Shown here: one piece after another, positions 39,501-48,176 of the stretch
Layout: each line of letters starts with the position of its first letter
How positions within the stretch are numbered: the stretch's first letter is position 1
Program-made: the position numbers and the translations under genes
DNA from: Candidatus Tisiphia endosymbiont of Nemotelus nigrinus
GTDB lineage: Bacteria; Pseudomonadota; Alphaproteobacteria; Rickettsiales; Rickettsiaceae
Direction of reading: 5' to 3'
Assembly (NCBI RefSeq): GCF_964026475.1
Contig: NZ_OZ032151.1
Location: 992,001-1,056,000, forward strand
Length of the DNA stretch: 64,000 bases
The notes under the pieces: generated by a model
Database searches by the model: none
Seen by the model: only the letters and a program-made list of their open reading frames with translations
Told to the model about the DNA's origin: nothing

Positions 39501-39706
39501 AGCAAATGTCCATAATGTGGCAATCCATTAGCAAAGGGTGGGCCATCATAAAAGATGAATTCGTTATTTTGTCCATTTTTTACTGATGGTCTAGCATCTA
39601 TGGTTTTTTGGAAAATATTATGCTTCTGCCAATAAGCTAGAATCTTTTTTTCAATTGTTGGAAAATCAACATTAGATTGAATATCTGGGTAGCATTTTTT
39701 AGTCAT
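36515..39706 (-). CDS. ileS: Isoleucyl-tRNA synthetase (eukaryote-like type)
   Basis: 1063 residues, class I synthetase. The HIGH-equivalent HYGH is at residues 64-67 (FANGLPHYGHLL), and KLSKR at 618-622 replaces KMSKS, followed by LNNYADP. Those forms, and the long C-terminal extension, mark the eukaryote/archaea-like IleRS type found in Rickettsiales, often associated with mupirocin resistance. The CP1 editing domain is present (TTTPWTLPANLALAI; GTGIVHMAPGFGEEDQ). It charges tRNA-Ile and proofreads valine. The gene is single; its 3' end lies 10 nt from a B repeat. Confidence 0.96.
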   Translation of the reverse strand: MTKKCYPDIQSNVDFPTIEKKILAYWQKHNIFQKTIDARPSVKNGQNNEFIFYDGPPFANGLPHYGHLLTGFVKDVYARYQTSKGKRVERRFGWDCHGLPAEMQAEKELGISGRTSIINFGIDKFNEHCQSSVMKYADQWQEYVNRQARWVDFNNSYKTMDKAFMESVLWAFKELYKKGLLYESMRVMPYSWACETPLSNFETRLDNSYRERTDKAVTVSFVLNEKLPSTVPYNEYRMLAWTTTPWTLPANLALAIGENIEYALVPNGQVCYILAKFALEKYSKELGLSADTNYDIIEGKCLLNLNLTYRPLFDYFSNHPGSFKVLSGDFVVEGDGTGIVHMAPGFGEEDQILCQSQGIELVCPVDNAGKYTKEIYDFVGLQVFDANDQIIIKLKNQGYWLKTEQYIHNYPHCWRTDTPLIYKAVPSWYVKVTEFKDRMVELNQQINWIPLHIRDNLFGKWLENARDWSISRNRFWGTPLPVWKSDDPAYPRIDVYGSIEELEKDFGVTIVDLHRPFIDQLTRKNPDDPTGKSMMRRIEDVFDCWFESGSMPYGQAHYPFENKEWFEGHFPADFIVEYSAQTRGWFYTLMVLSTALFDQPPFLNCICHGVILDSTGQKLSKRLNNYADPLELFDKYGSDALRVTMLSTNVVKGQELLIDKDGKMVFESLRLFIKPIWNAYHFFTMYANADQIKAELEFNSQNVLDRYILSKLKISVQKIQHGLDNFDSQIAYSSIADFFEVLNNWYIRRSRNRFWKSEKDQDKKNAYNTLYSCIKVMSSAQSSLLPLISEEIYLGLTGLEKQVGSVHLADFPKLDMIEVDYDLVSIMDQVLDICSNALFTRSSENIRTRQPLSSLTIISNNNELLIKFEELIKDEINVKKVIYRDDVENYADHKLSINFPNLGKRLPHKVKDIIIASKNHQWQLTSEHLIIAGEQLNKDEFSLVLQPKNAKGTKSLANNHGLILLDLDITKELYEEGIARDLVRFIQQARKDANFAISDRIFLEIIGEPDFMLIVQQHSQFILEQTLSEFASNFTPDYTTNIELDSNMISIRVSRRYANQGHG

Positions 39707-39723
39707 GTTTATAATATTGATTA

Positions 39724-40494
39724 TTATGAAAATAGTCGAATAATTGGTATGTCGACAGGATTGGGTAGCTTTAACATATTCTTACATTTAGAGGTCATAG
39801 TTATAATATTGGATAAGGACTTAGTAATATATTGATCAGTATTTACATTATTTTCTGACTCATCTTGAATGTAATAAAGTATTGAAGTTATATAAACACT
39901 GAGTAACAGACCTCTCTTAGTATAATAATTGTAATCTATAGACTTATCACCTGCATAACGCCAAATTAAGTCACAAGTACGAAAAGCTATTTTTGTTGCA
40001 AATATACTGTTTGATGGTGTGGTAAAATAACTGCGATTTCTTAAATGCACAAGCTTTGAGTATAAATTGTCGTCATTGCGAGGAGACGTAAGCCTACGAG
40101 GCAATCCATTTATAGTCATTTCTTTGGTTTGCTTCGTCGCTACTAAAGTAGCTTCTCGCAATGACGTTTGTGAATTTGGTGTAATGTTAGTAGGGTCAGA
40201 TATACAATCTTTTATTCTAATTCTTAAAGCTAAATCAATTTTAGCTCTTATTTTAATTGGAGTTTCTTGTTGAGATAGTAAATCAAGCATGTTCTGGTCT
40301 TGCCAATTTTCAAAAAAATCAACTATTTCCCTTATGCCACCCGGAAAGATTATATGACAATATCCTTTAACAAAACCACATTCTGCTTCGGCATCTGCTA
40401 ATAATTTATTATTCCATTGATTAAAAGCTAGCAATTTGGGTAAAGTCTGTACAAATTGTACTTTTAAACTATGATATTTCTCTTCAATAGTCAT
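39724..40494 (-). CDS. COQ9-family protein with in-frame palindromic insertion
   Basis: A COQ9-type lipid-binding protein needed for ubiquinone biosynthesis. Family segments flank the insertion: FVQTLPKLLAFNQWNNKLL and YCHIIFPGGIREIVDFFENW before; SKLVHLRNRSYFTTPSNSIF and the RTCDLIWRYAGDKSIDYNYY motif after. Residues about 99-143 (with SLREATLVATKQTKEM and LPRRLTSPRNDD) are translated from a repeat C element at 40070-40166 and its flank. Without them the protein would have the usual length of about 210. The reading frame is fully kept, so a functional protein with an extra loop is likely. Confidence 0.8.
   Translation of the reverse strand: MTIEEKYHSLKVQFVQTLPKLLAFNQWNNKLLADAEAECGFVKGYCHIIFPGGIREIVDFFENWQDQNMLDLLSQQETPIKIRAKIDLALRIRIKDCISDPTNITPNSQTSLREATLVATKQTKEMTINGLPRRLTSPRNDDNLYSKLVHLRNRSYFTTPSNSIFATKIAFRTCDLIWRYAGDKSIDYNYYTKRGLLLSVYITSILYYIQDESENNVNTDQYITKSLSNIITMTSKCKNMLKLPNPVDIPIIRLFS
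40070..40166. repeat. Palindromic repeat C inside the COQ9 gene
   Basis: CGTCATTGCGAGGAGACGTA at the left and AAAGTAGCTTCTCGCAATGA at the right, with the flank GTTTGTGAATTTGGTGTAAT continuing to about 40200; the same flank occurs inverted next to the C element at 31571. It is read through without a stop or frame change. Confidence 0.85.
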
Positions 40495-40756
40495 AATATT
40501 TATTTAAAAACAAAATTTTACTATCATCCTGAACTTGTTTCAGGATATACATTATACACAATTAATATCCTGAAACAAGTTCAGGATGACTCCTAGGCTA
40601 TAGATTTAGGATGACTCTTAAGCTGCAATTAGAGCAATATCATCATTTATATTTTGAATTGATAATTGCTGATATAGCTTGACATATATATTTAGTATAT
40701 AGATAATGCTCACATCATTCAACAGTCTAATTTGTGTTAAAAGGGGGTAATTAAAA
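40495..40756. other. Gap with a hairpin, upstream of rpsU
   Basis: It contains the hairpin at 40523-40590 and a rpsU leader with a GGGGG ribosome-site stretch; no gene. Confidence 0.5.
40523..40590. repeat. Hairpin repeat H (GTCATCCTGAAC type)
   Basis: ATCATCCTGAACTTGTTTCA and its inverse TGAAACAAGTTCAGGATGAC enclose a short AT spacer. Relatives are at 21527-21547, 48966-49031 and 52638-52664. It may also serve as a terminator. Confidence 0.75.
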
Positions 40757-40957
40757 GTGATACTAGTAAATGTTCATGCTGGGAATGGGGAGCAAGCAAT
40801 TAAAAATTTAAAAAGAAAAATGCAAAGAGAGCTTGTTTTTCGTTCAATGAAAATGTCTCGTTTCTATGAACCTCCTTCAGTAAAACGTGTCCGTAAGGAT
40901 CAAGAAACAGAAAGAAGGAAAAGAAAAGTTGCTCGTAAACAATTGATAGAAGGTTAA
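40757..40957 (+). CDS. rpsU: 30S ribosomal protein S21
   Basis: 66 residues from a GTG start with the ribosome site AAAGGGGG 10 nt upstream. The N-terminal VNVHAGNGEQAIKNLKRKMQ and the basic C-terminus (ETERRKRKVARKQ) are typical alphaproteobacterial S21. It assists translation initiation on the small subunit. Two C repeats follow directly. Confidence 0.92.
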   Translation: MILVNVHAGNGEQAIKNLKRKMQRELVFRSMKMSRFYEPPSVKRVRKDQETERRKRKVARKQLIEG

Positions 40958-40974
40958 TTGTGTGTATAATACAC

Positions 40975-41062
40975 CGTCATTGCGAGGAGCTACTTTAGTA
41001 GCGACGAAGCAATCCAATGAATATGGATTGCCACGACCACTATGCGTGGCCTCGCAATGACG
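40975..41062. repeat. Palindromic repeat C after rpsU
   Basis: CGTCATTGCGAGGAGCTACT to CGTGGCCTCGCAATGACG with the central GGATTGCCACGACC variant. Confidence 0.8.
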
Positions 41063-41096
41063 TATATGTATACTACTCGTAAATGAAGAAGGAAAT

Positions 41097-41204
41097 GTCA
41101 TTGCGAGAAGGCGTAAGGCCGACGAAGCGATCCAAAACATTAGCTTGCCTATGCCTAATCTAGTGGATTGCTTCGTCACCGCTAAAGTGGTTTCTCGCAA
41201 TAAC
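41097..41204. repeat. Palindromic repeat C, second copy after rpsU
   Basis: GTCATTGCGAGAAGGCGTAA to AAAGTGGTTTCTCGCAATAA, 34 bp from the previous copy and of a different subtype (GGCGTAAGGCCGACGAAGC at the left). Confidence 0.75.
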
Positions 41205-41264
41205 GCTAATTCTGCTAACTCATCGACGGCTATGGGGATGGTACAATTCTAAATTTGAGGCATT

Positions 41265-42476
41265 ATGATTATTAGAACATATTTTTGGTATATTCTCTTT
41301 ACAATTTTAATAATATTATCTTGTGCCATGCATACCTACGCAACTGAGACAAAAAGCACTAACTTGTACATCATAAGTGATAAAGCTTTTGTTGGAGATC
41401 GTAGTCAATTGTTAGGAGTAGCAAGAGAAAGTGAAAAATACTTCAAAGGTAAATCTGTTAAGCTAAATGTTGAAGAATATGATAAATCTCAATTGGAAAC
41501 CATTAAAAATCAAATTAGCAATAACAAAAATCCTACCATTATAGTTTCAGTTGGTTATTACGGTATAGAATCAATAAGCAACTTAAAATCAGATCCAGAG
41601 CTAGCAAAAAAGATTATAGCGGTGCATCTTTCTCACCAATTATTAGATAATGGGACTTTATCACATCAGCAACTTATTCAAGAAAAACACAATAACTTTT
41701 CCGGTGCCGATATGATAGTTTTACCTAGTCATGCATTAGACAAGCAATCTACACAACTTACTGGTGCAAATACTATATTGCTTACTACTAATGGGGTGGC
41801 ACATAATATGCAAATTTCGGATATTGAGTCAGAATATAATACGTATAAATCAGTATTTTCTTCGTCCGATAAATATTTAGCAGTGATTCTAGCAGGGGAT
41901 GTGCCAGAAAATGGTACATATCACTGCTATTCAAATAAGGAAGCAGAGAAACTAGCCAATTATGTTAGTGATCTTGCACTAAAAAATAATTATTTTGTTT
42001 TACTCTCCAATGGGCCTCGTACAGGGAAATATGATTGTCAAAACAAAAAAGAACTTAGTGTACATGAAAAAGATAGTATAATTGACGCGGTGACCTCAAG
42101 TTTCCAAAAGGTTTTACAAGAAAATAAAGTACCTTTCAAACTATTCGACTTTAAGAAAGGACAACCCAGCATGTATAGAGCTATTTTAGGGGCTGTTTTA
42201 TATAACAAGCATAGTTTAATTATAGTACCAGGCAAATCCACTTCCATGGTCTCGGAAACCGTAGACATGTTGCCTGCTAAGAGTGTCACGGTATATTATA
42301 ATTCAACAATGAATGAAACCCATAAAAGACATATAAAAAATGAGTTTGATAAAGGAAGGGTGTCAGTTATTGATGAGAATATGCATCTTCATTTGCCTAA
42401 TAATACACGGGCTAAATATCTTTCTGCTAGTGAAAATATAGCTAAGAGCATATACAGCTTATGGCATAAAATATAA
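41265..42476 (+). CDS. ELM1-like protein with signal peptide
   Basis: 403 residues. The N-terminal hydrophobic segment (YILFTILIILSCAMHTYA) looks like a cleavable signal. The C-terminal half follows the ELM1 family plan: AVILAGDVPENG, LLSNGPRTGKYD, FKKGQPSMYRAILGAVLY and LIIVPGKSTSMVSETVDMLP. Mitochondrial ELM1 acts in organelle fission in plants; bacterial members are of unknown biochemical role with a glycosyltransferase-like fold. An exported version in an intracellular bacterium is unusual. It is monocistronic between C repeats and IS debris. Confidence 0.65.
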   Translation: MIIRTYFWYILFTILIILSCAMHTYATETKSTNLYIISDKAFVGDRSQLLGVARESEKYFKGKSVKLNVEEYDKSQLETIKNQISNNKNPTIIVSVGYYGIESISNLKSDPELAKKIIAVHLSHQLLDNGTLSHQQLIQEKHNNFSGADMIVLPSHALDKQSTQLTGANTILLTTNGVAHNMQISDIESEYNTYKSVFSSSDKYLAVILAGDVPENGTYHCYSNKEAEKLANYVSDLALKNNYFVLLSNGPRTGKYDCQNKKELSVHEKDSIIDAVTSSFQKVLQENKVPFKLFDFKKGQPSMYRAILGAVLYNKHSLIIVPGKSTSMVSETVDMLPAKSVTVYYNSTMNETHKRHIKNEFDKGRVSVIDENMHLHLPNNTRAKYLSASENIAKSIYSLWHKI

Positions 42477-42516
42477 AAATCCTTTGTGCATCAAATTATT
42501 GTGACATAATTTAACC

Positions 42517-42789
42517 TCAGTTCGACATAAGCAAGAGATTAAGATTGTTTAATTTTTTAAAAGGTATAGAAATTTTATTAGGTTTAAAAACATACATCAG
42601 CAGACCAGCTAATAAATTAGTTTGAAAATTCATCACGGCTCTATGTCTTGTATGGTTTATATGAAAAAGGTTTTTCAATTGATCATTAATGGTTTCGATA
42701 ATGCCTCTGTTATTTAGTCTCTCCGTCAAAAAGGTTATAAATATAAGAGGTAATACATGTCTAGGGTCAAAAATCATACCATAATCCAT
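42517..42789 (-). pseudogene. IS982-like transposase, C-terminal fragment
   Basis: About 60 residues match the end of IS982-type DDE transposases: GIIETINDQLKNLFHINHTR, then HRAVMNFQTNLLAGLLMYVF. The catalytic core is absent, and the first 25 residues are unrelated. Degraded. Confidence 0.6.
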
Positions 42790-42908
42790 AAGATTTTTAC
42801 CTTATTTTGCCAAAAACCTTATGGGTTTTCAGAACTTTATAGTTTAACCAAAGAACAATGTGTCATCCCTGCGAACGCAGGGATATAAAACAACACCTAA
42901 AAAAACCC

Positions 42909-43066
42909 TAGACATTGTTAACAAAGCTTATTTAGTTGGTGAATAAAGTTTTTTTTGCTGCAAATTATAAGATTTTTTTGAAATAGGTACACTATTCCAG
43001 CAAAAATCTTATTAATTTTCGCTAAAAAATCCATTAATTCATCAATTAAATAAGCTTTGTTAACAG
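42909..43066. repeat. Repeat family A, copy 2, right end truncated
   Basis: TAGACATTGTTAACAAAGC at the left, then the reverse orientation of the family. It stops at TTTGTTAACAG, without the final TGTCTA, where IS110-type sequence begins. Confidence 0.8.
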
Positions 43067-43110
43067 CAATTATCTTTTATCTAAATTTTCAAAAAAATAA
43101 AAATATTTAT

Positions 43111-43855
43111 CTAAATAACAAAACAACGTTTTTGTTGAATAAGTTTATGGCATACTTCAAGTAGTTTACGTATGCATGCAACTATAGCAACCTTTTTAGG
43201 TTTAAAATTGTTAACAAGCCTATCATATAAAGCTTTCAAATTTAGCTACGCATTTACCAATACCAGGCACACTCTCTAATATTTTTACCTTCTCTTTCAA
43301 CTCTTCTGACTCATCTATTACTTCACTTAATTTTTTATCAAGCTCAGCTATTTCATTCTGTAAAAATTTAATGAGCTTTTCTATACTCTTTTTATCAATA
43401 CCATCAATACTATGATGTAGCCTCTTCTTTTCATTGCTAAGCATTAATACTAAATCTTCTCGCCTTTGCTGATATCTCTTCAAAGTATCGGATTCAACTT
43501 GATATAAATAATTAGCTGAAAGCTGCATCTTATCGCCATAATATGCCAATTTAAATGCGTCCTTCTTATCAGTTTTACACAAATTCACCGATTTACTAAA
43601 TGAATTAAAGCTATATGTATTGACTTTATGTACCTGTTGTTTATTATTATACAATTTTTGGCAAATATCCGCTTCATAACCTCCAGTAGGTTCACATACT
43701 ATTAGCTTAATTTCTTGTTCTTTTGTTAATTTTATCAGTTCTTCATGCCCTAACTTATCGTTGGAAAAACGATTATATATCGGTTTATTGTTAGACTCAT
43801 ATAAACATATATCTAACCATTTTTTACTTACATCTAGACCTATTATTTTACTCAT
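43111..43855 (-). pseudogene. IS110-family transposase with internal deletion
   Basis: The N-terminal 210 residues are a DEDD transposase (MSKIIGLDVSKKWLDICLYE; VCEPTGGYE; DKKDAFKLAYYG) up to VPGIGKCVAKFE, then a stop at 43223. In another frame, 43236-43111 gives ALYDRLVNNFKPKKVAIVAC and IRKLLEVCHKLIQ, the usual C-terminal end. So roughly 70-80 middle residues, including the Transposase_20 core, are deleted with a frame change. It cannot be active. It sits exactly between truncated A and truncated B repeats. Confidence 0.85.
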
Positions 43856-43930
43856 GATATAATCTCCTTCATCTTATTGTGCAAGGCTGCTGTTTCCAGC
43901 ACCTTCTGCAATTTGTTCAAAGCAAACTTT

Positions 43931-44031
43931 GTAAGAGGGTACTTATTCTGTTTACGACTATTTCAGTCCAGTGTCTATCAAGTCACCCTCTTACAATTAC
44001 TTATATCATAATTTAAAGATATAAGTGTCTA
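43931..44031. repeat. Repeat family B, left arm truncated
   Basis: It begins GTAAGAGGGTACTTATTCTG (inside the left arm of the full copy) and continues unchanged through the loop and the right arm to GTGTCTA. The missing first 37 bp lie on the side of the IS110 remnant. Confidence 0.85.
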
Positions 44032-44132
44032 CAACGGCAAGTAACGAAACAAGCGTACTGTCTGACGCAGATTATTTTTGTTTCGGTGTTTTAACAGTAG
44101 CATCTTTTATTAACATTTCCTTTCATCCTTAT

Positions 44133-46643
44133 TCACACCACGATATTTACTATTTTCGAGGGTATTATGATAATTTTCTTAGGCTCATTACCGCTTAAAT
44201 GCTTTTGTATCTCGGGTAATTGCATTACCACATTCTGAATCTCAATATCACTCGTTACATTAGTAAATTCGTGCGTAGCCCTTAGTTTACCATTAATTTG
44301 GATAGCCATGATATAAGATTTTAGCTCCAACAATGATTCATCGAAAGAAGGCCAGGAAGTTTGATATAATCTTTCCTTATTGCCTAATTTTTGCCAAATT
44401 TCCTCTGTAATATGTGGAATGAATGGGTTAAGTAACTTGATCAATATATTAAACCCCTCTTTAACACTATCAATATTGGCTTCCTTGCCCTTAGATATTT
44501 CATCTGATAAAGCATTAAATAGTTCCCGCATCCTTGCTATAGCTTTATTTAGCTTAAAATCCTTTAGTTCTTCGGTAACGTGTTTGATAGTGTAATGGGT
44601 AATCCTTGTTAGTTTATTATTAGCACTCTCCGTTATTTTACTATTAATTAGTATTTTTGCCATATTTTCTAACTTGCCAATAAAACGAGAACAACCTTCA
44701 AGACCATTTGCCGACCATTCAAAATCTTTCTCTGGCGGACTATCGGAGAGGACAAATAACCTAATAGCATCAGCACTATGGTTGGTCAATATTGACTCTA
44801 AATCCACGACATTCTTTTTGGATTTACTCATTTTTTCTATTCGCCCTTGAAATACTTCTTCTCCATTATTCTTATTAACCCACTTGTCAGATTGTTTTAT
44901 TACCTCATCTGGATAAAGCCAATTATTATTCGTATCTCTATAGGTAGCATGTAGAACCATACCTTGAGTTAGTAAATTAGTAAAAGGCTCGCGAATGCTA
45001 AGATAGCCTTGTTCGTTCATTACTTTCGTAAAAAACCTAGAATAAAGAAGGTGCATTACTGCATGTTCAATTCCACCAATATACTGATCAACAGGTAGCC
45101 AATAATCGCAGGCTTGTTTGTCAGTGATATCTTTTGCTGCCACACTACAATAACGGGTAAAATACCAAGAAGACTCAAAGAATGTATCTAATGTGTCGGT
45201 CTCACGAGTAGCTTGTTTTTGACATTTTGGGCAATTAGTATGTTTCCAAGTAGGATGCAAATCAAGAGGGTTGCCATGCCCAGAAAATGCAACATCGCTT
45301 GGTAAAGTTATTGGCAAGTCTTTTTCAGCTACTGGCACAGTTCCACAATTTGAGCAATAGATTATTGGAATAGGGCAACCCCAGTATCTTTGTCTTGATA
45401 CCCCCCAGTCTTTCAGGCGGTAGTTAATAGTACGTTTGCCCAAACCACGCTTCTCAAGCTCTTCTATAGATTTTTGTTTAGCCTCATGAATAGTCAGATC
45501 ATTTAGAAAATCTGAGTTGATCATGATACCATCACATGTGTAAGATTCTGAGTGCGCATCTATTGGAATATCCTTATTAATTACCACTTGTTTTATTGGT
45601 AATCCCATTTTCTTTGCTAATTCATGATCTCTTTCATCATGTGTTGGGCATCCAAAGATCGCTCCAGTACCATAATCCATTAATACAAAATTTGTTATTA
45701 TCACAGGAATAATAATTGTCGGATCAAATGGGTGAATAGCAAAAAGGTCAGTAAACACCCCTTCTTTCTCGGCTTTATCTATTGCAGCATTAGTGTGTAA
45801 TTGTGAACATTTTTCAATAAAAGATACTATATCTTTATTATTATCAACTAACTGCTCTATTATTGGATGGTTATAGGCTATTGCAAGAAAACTTGCGCCA
45901 AAGATAGTTTCTGGTCGAGTAGAAAATACTTCAATACTAGCTTGACGATCTTTAATTCTAAAACTAAAATTTACTCCTTCCGATTTGCCTATCCATTTTT
46001 CCTGCATAGATTTAACAGAATCAGGCCAGAAATCCAGTTTCGAAATTTCATTTAATAGTTCCTCAGCATAATTAGTGATTTTTAAAAACCATTGTTTTAA
46101 ATATTTTTTCTCAACTAAGGCACCTGAACGCCATCCACGACCATCTACTACTTGCTCGTTAGCTAAAACAGTATTATCCACAGGATCCCAATTGACTAAA
46201 GACTCTTTTTGATAGGCTAAACCTCTCTCATAGAGTTCTAAAAAGAATTTTTGTTCATGCTTATAATAATCTGGATCACAAGTTGTTATTTCTCTTGACC
46301 AATCATATGAAAAGCCAATTGATTTTAGCTGATCTTGCATAGTTGCGATGTTTGAATAAGTCCAATCTTTAGGATTAGAGTTATTATTAATGGCAGCATT
46401 CTCTGCTGGCAAGCCAAAAGCATCCCAACCCATAGGATGTAATACGTTATATCCCTGTGATTTCATAAAACGAGCTATGCAATCTCCAATAGAATAGTTA
46501 CGTATATGTCCAACATGAATTTTCCCGGAAGGATATGGTAACATTTCAAGTACATAATATTTAGGCTTGATACTGTCATTTTCTGCTGCAAAAGCTTTTT
46601 CCTCAAGCCAAATTTCTTGCCATTTTTTCTCAATATTTTTCAT
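44133..46643 (-). CDS. leuS: Leucyl-tRNA synthetase
   Basis: 836 residues, bacterial LeuRS. HIGH-equivalent HVGH is at 43-46 in [15 protein letters not shown] and KMSKS at 604-608 followed by KKNVV. The zinc-binding knuckle ([13 protein letters not shown]) and the CP1 editing domain ([33 protein letters not shown]) are intact. It charges tRNA-Leu and edits norvaline or isoleucine. The DUF3576 gene follows upstream on the same strand about 210 nt away, with a C repeat between them; in many alphaproteobacteria the two are adjacent. Confidence 0.97.
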   Translation of the reverse strand: MKNIEKKWQEIWLEEKAFAAENDSIKPKYYVLEMLPYPSGKIHVGHIRNYSIGDCIARFMKSQGYNVLHPMGWDAFGLPAENAAINNNSNPKDWTYSNIATMQDQLKSIGFSYDWSREITTCDPDYYKHEQKFFLELYERGLAYQKESLVNWDPVDNTVLANEQVVDGRGWRSGALVEKKYLKQWFLKITNYAEELLNEISKLDFWPDSVKSMQEKWIGKSEGVNFSFRIKDRQASIEVFSTRPETIFGASFLAIAYNHPIIEQLVDNNKDIVSFIEKCSQLHTNAAIDKAEKEGVFTDLFAIHPFDPTIIIPVIITNFVLMDYGTGAIFGCPTHDERDHELAKKMGLPIKQVVINKDIPIDAHSESYTCDGIMINSDFLNDLTIHEAKQKSIEELEKRGLGKRTINYRLKDWGVSRQRYWGCPIPIIYCSNCGTVPVAEKDLPITLPSDVAFSGHGNPLDLHPTWKHTNCPKCQKQATRETDTLDTFFESSWYFTRYCSVAAKDITDKQACDYWLPVDQYIGGIEHAVMHLLYSRFFTKVMNEQGYLSIREPFTNLLTQGMVLHATYRDTNNNWLYPDEVIKQSDKWVNKNNGEEVFQGRIEKMSKSKKNVVDLESILTNHSADAIRLFVLSDSPPEKDFEWSANGLEGCSRFIGKLENMAKILINSKITESANNKLTRITHYTIKHVTEELKDFKLNKAIARMRELFNALSDEISKGKEANIDSVKEGFNILIKLLNPFIPHITEEIWQKLGNKERLYQTSWPSFDESLLELKSYIMAIQINGKLRATHEFTNVTSDIEIQNVVMQLPEIQKHLSGNEPKKIIIIPSKIVNIVV

Positions 46644-46671
46644 AATTCATACGTTACTTATTGGTATTTTG

Positions 46672-46842
46672 TAGCTAACCATATTAGCATTTAGCCATAG
46701 TAACCTAATGTTATTACGAGAAGGCGTAAGCCGATGAAGCAATCCATTTCTAATCACTTTTCTGGATTGCTTCATCGCTACTAAAGTAGCTCCTTTCAAT
46801 GACGGGAAAGCTATCTAAATATTTTCTGGTTAGCTATATAGC
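46672..46842. repeat. Palindromic repeat C between leuS and the DUF3576 gene
   Basis: Core GAAGGCGTAAGCCGATGAAG to AAAGTAGCTCCTTTCAATGA with outer arms GTAGCTAACCATATTAGC and CTGGTTAGCTATATAGCG. Confidence 0.75.
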
Positions 46843-46852
46843 GAGTATATCA

Positions 46853-47374
46853 TTATTTTCTTTCTGCACTAATATATAATTCTCTAGCTTTTCGTAAAAT
46901 TTTATCTTCTATGTTATTAGCTAGCTCTGGGGTAGTATGATTGTCTAGCCAGTGACCATTTTTAAGTGTTTGTTCAAATATTCTTACTTGAATTGCATCT
47001 GGACTAATAACGTTATCCTTAATAAAAATATTTATTTTAAATCGAAAATCTGTTTTTCCTTTTGGACTATACCATTCAGTAATAATAACTCCACCGATTG
47101 AATCGCTTGAAGCAAGAGGAACAAAACTTAAGGTTTCTATAGAAGCTTGCCATAAATATTTATTGATATTACCTACCTCCGTTTTTGTAGATTCATTCTT
47201 TATTCTACCTGGTCTAAATATCAAACCTTCTCCTCCAACTATCGATCCCATTTCCTCCATCTGTCTTTCTTGTTCGCTTTCTGGATATTTTGAATCTCTA
47301 GCAATTGCCGAAATTGGGGAGAAGAATAGGCTTGACATTAAGCCAATAATGATTTTTTTGGAGTGTTCTTTCAT
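46853..47374 (-). CDS. DUF3576 exported protein
   Basis: 173 residues with a signal peptide (MKEHSKKIIIGLMSSLFFSP, cleavage near AIA). The mature part has NKYLWQASIETLSFVPLASS and GGVIITEWYSPKGKTDFRFK, the DUF3576 pattern, and ends in a helical KARELYISAERK. The family is almost confined to alphaproteobacteria, usually next to leuS, and is thought to be an outer-membrane or periplasmic assembly factor; its function is not established. Confidence 0.85.
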   Translation of the reverse strand: MKEHSKKIIIGLMSSLFFSPISAIARDSKYPESEQERQMEEMGSIVGGEGLIFRPGRIKNESTKTEVGNINKYLWQASIETLSFVPLASSDSIGGVIITEWYSPKGKTDFRFKINIFIKDNVISPDAIQVRIFEQTLKNGHWLDNHTTPELANNIEDKILRKARELYISAERK

Positions 47375-47431
47375 AAATATTCTATTTTTATAGTGTTAAT
47401 TTGATATAGTTAACTCGATTAGCATTATGCC

Positions 47432-47523
47432 GTTATTGTGGGCAATAGCGGAGTACGATGAAGTAATCCATAAAGTAACTATAAATTGTTTCGTTCGGAC
47501 TTCTCGCCTTCTCGCAATGACGC
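47432..47523. repeat. Palindromic repeat C abutting repeat A
   Basis: Degenerate C copy ending CTTCTCGCAATGACG at 47522; repeat A copy 3 starts two bases later. The order suggests A inserted at a TA at the edge of C. Confidence 0.7.
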
Positions 47524-47688
47524 TAGACACTGTTAACAAAGCTTATTTGATTGATGAATTAATGGATTTTTTAGCGAAAATTAATAAGATTTTTGCCGGA
47601 ATAGTATACCTATTTCAAAAAAATCTTATAATTTGCAGCAAAAAAAAACTTTATTCACCAACTAAATAAGCTTTGTTAACAGTGTCTA
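47524..47688. repeat. Repeat family A, full copy 3
   Basis: TAGACACTGTTAACAAAGC to TTGTTAACAGTGTCTA with the one-strand open frame conserved (LIDELMDFLAKINKIFAGIV) until a length change in an A-run. Confidence 0.85.
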
Positions 47689-47817
47689 GTTATTTTCCTG
47701 CAACTTTTAAACTGCTATGATGACCTATAAAACTCCTTCCTCTTCTAATTTTCGATAATTGTAGCGTAAGATCGACTCAAAATATAGAATTTAAATTTTG
47801 TTCACAGCAACCTAAAA

Positions 47818-48170
47818 TCATGGCTTTGAATGAATGGATGTACAAACGTTACTTTCATCATGATTACGATTTAATGCTGTTATACCGTATAGTAAGCCCT
47901 TATCATTATTTTTCATTGAATTATCAAGGCAAATTTGCTGCTTACCAATCTTGCGACGAACTGTAGATATCAAACATTCAACACATTTACCTCTCTTATC
48001 CCTTTTTTTATACTCGAATTATCTGAATACATGATGGACACCTCATAGGAAGATTTTGTATTAAACCAATGATATAAAGCTATACCTATAGTAAGCATTA
48101 TAATAAAAATACCGAAATAACACAAAGAATGGTAGGTTTTTTGCGTTTTTAGGAAAAAAACTTTATACAT
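47818..48170 (-). pseudogene. Small membrane protein split at a poly-A run
   Basis: The first part (48170 to about 48010) encodes MYKVFFLKTQKTYHSLCYFG and a membrane helix. After an A7 run (48003-48009) the frame reaches a stop at 47970. Adding one A continues into another frame reading KRGKCVECLISTVRRKIG, then KQQICLDNSMKNNDKGLLYG, and ends at a TGA at 47818-47820. Together this makes about 117 residues: one N-terminal helix and a soluble, Cys-containing tail. It could be a frameshift mutation, a sequencing error or slippage-rescued expression. It directly follows the acetyltransferase gene. Confidence 0.5.
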
Positions 48171-48176
48171 ATTTTA

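Larger units (their letters stand above)
42477..43110. other. IS and repeat graveyard
   Basis: It contains an IS982-type fragment (42517-42789), a short GTCATCCCTGCGAACGCAGG repeat (42861-42885) and truncated repeat A copy 2 (42909-43066), which leads into the IS110 remnant. Confidence 0.7.

Noticed and set aside
40877-41200. A 107-codon minus-strand frame
   Set aside because: It is antisense of rpsU joined to two C repeats.
47427-47669. An 80-codon plus-strand frame
   Set aside because: It is a C-repeat remnant running into the repeat A frame; no start signal. Kept only as part of the repeat A observation.
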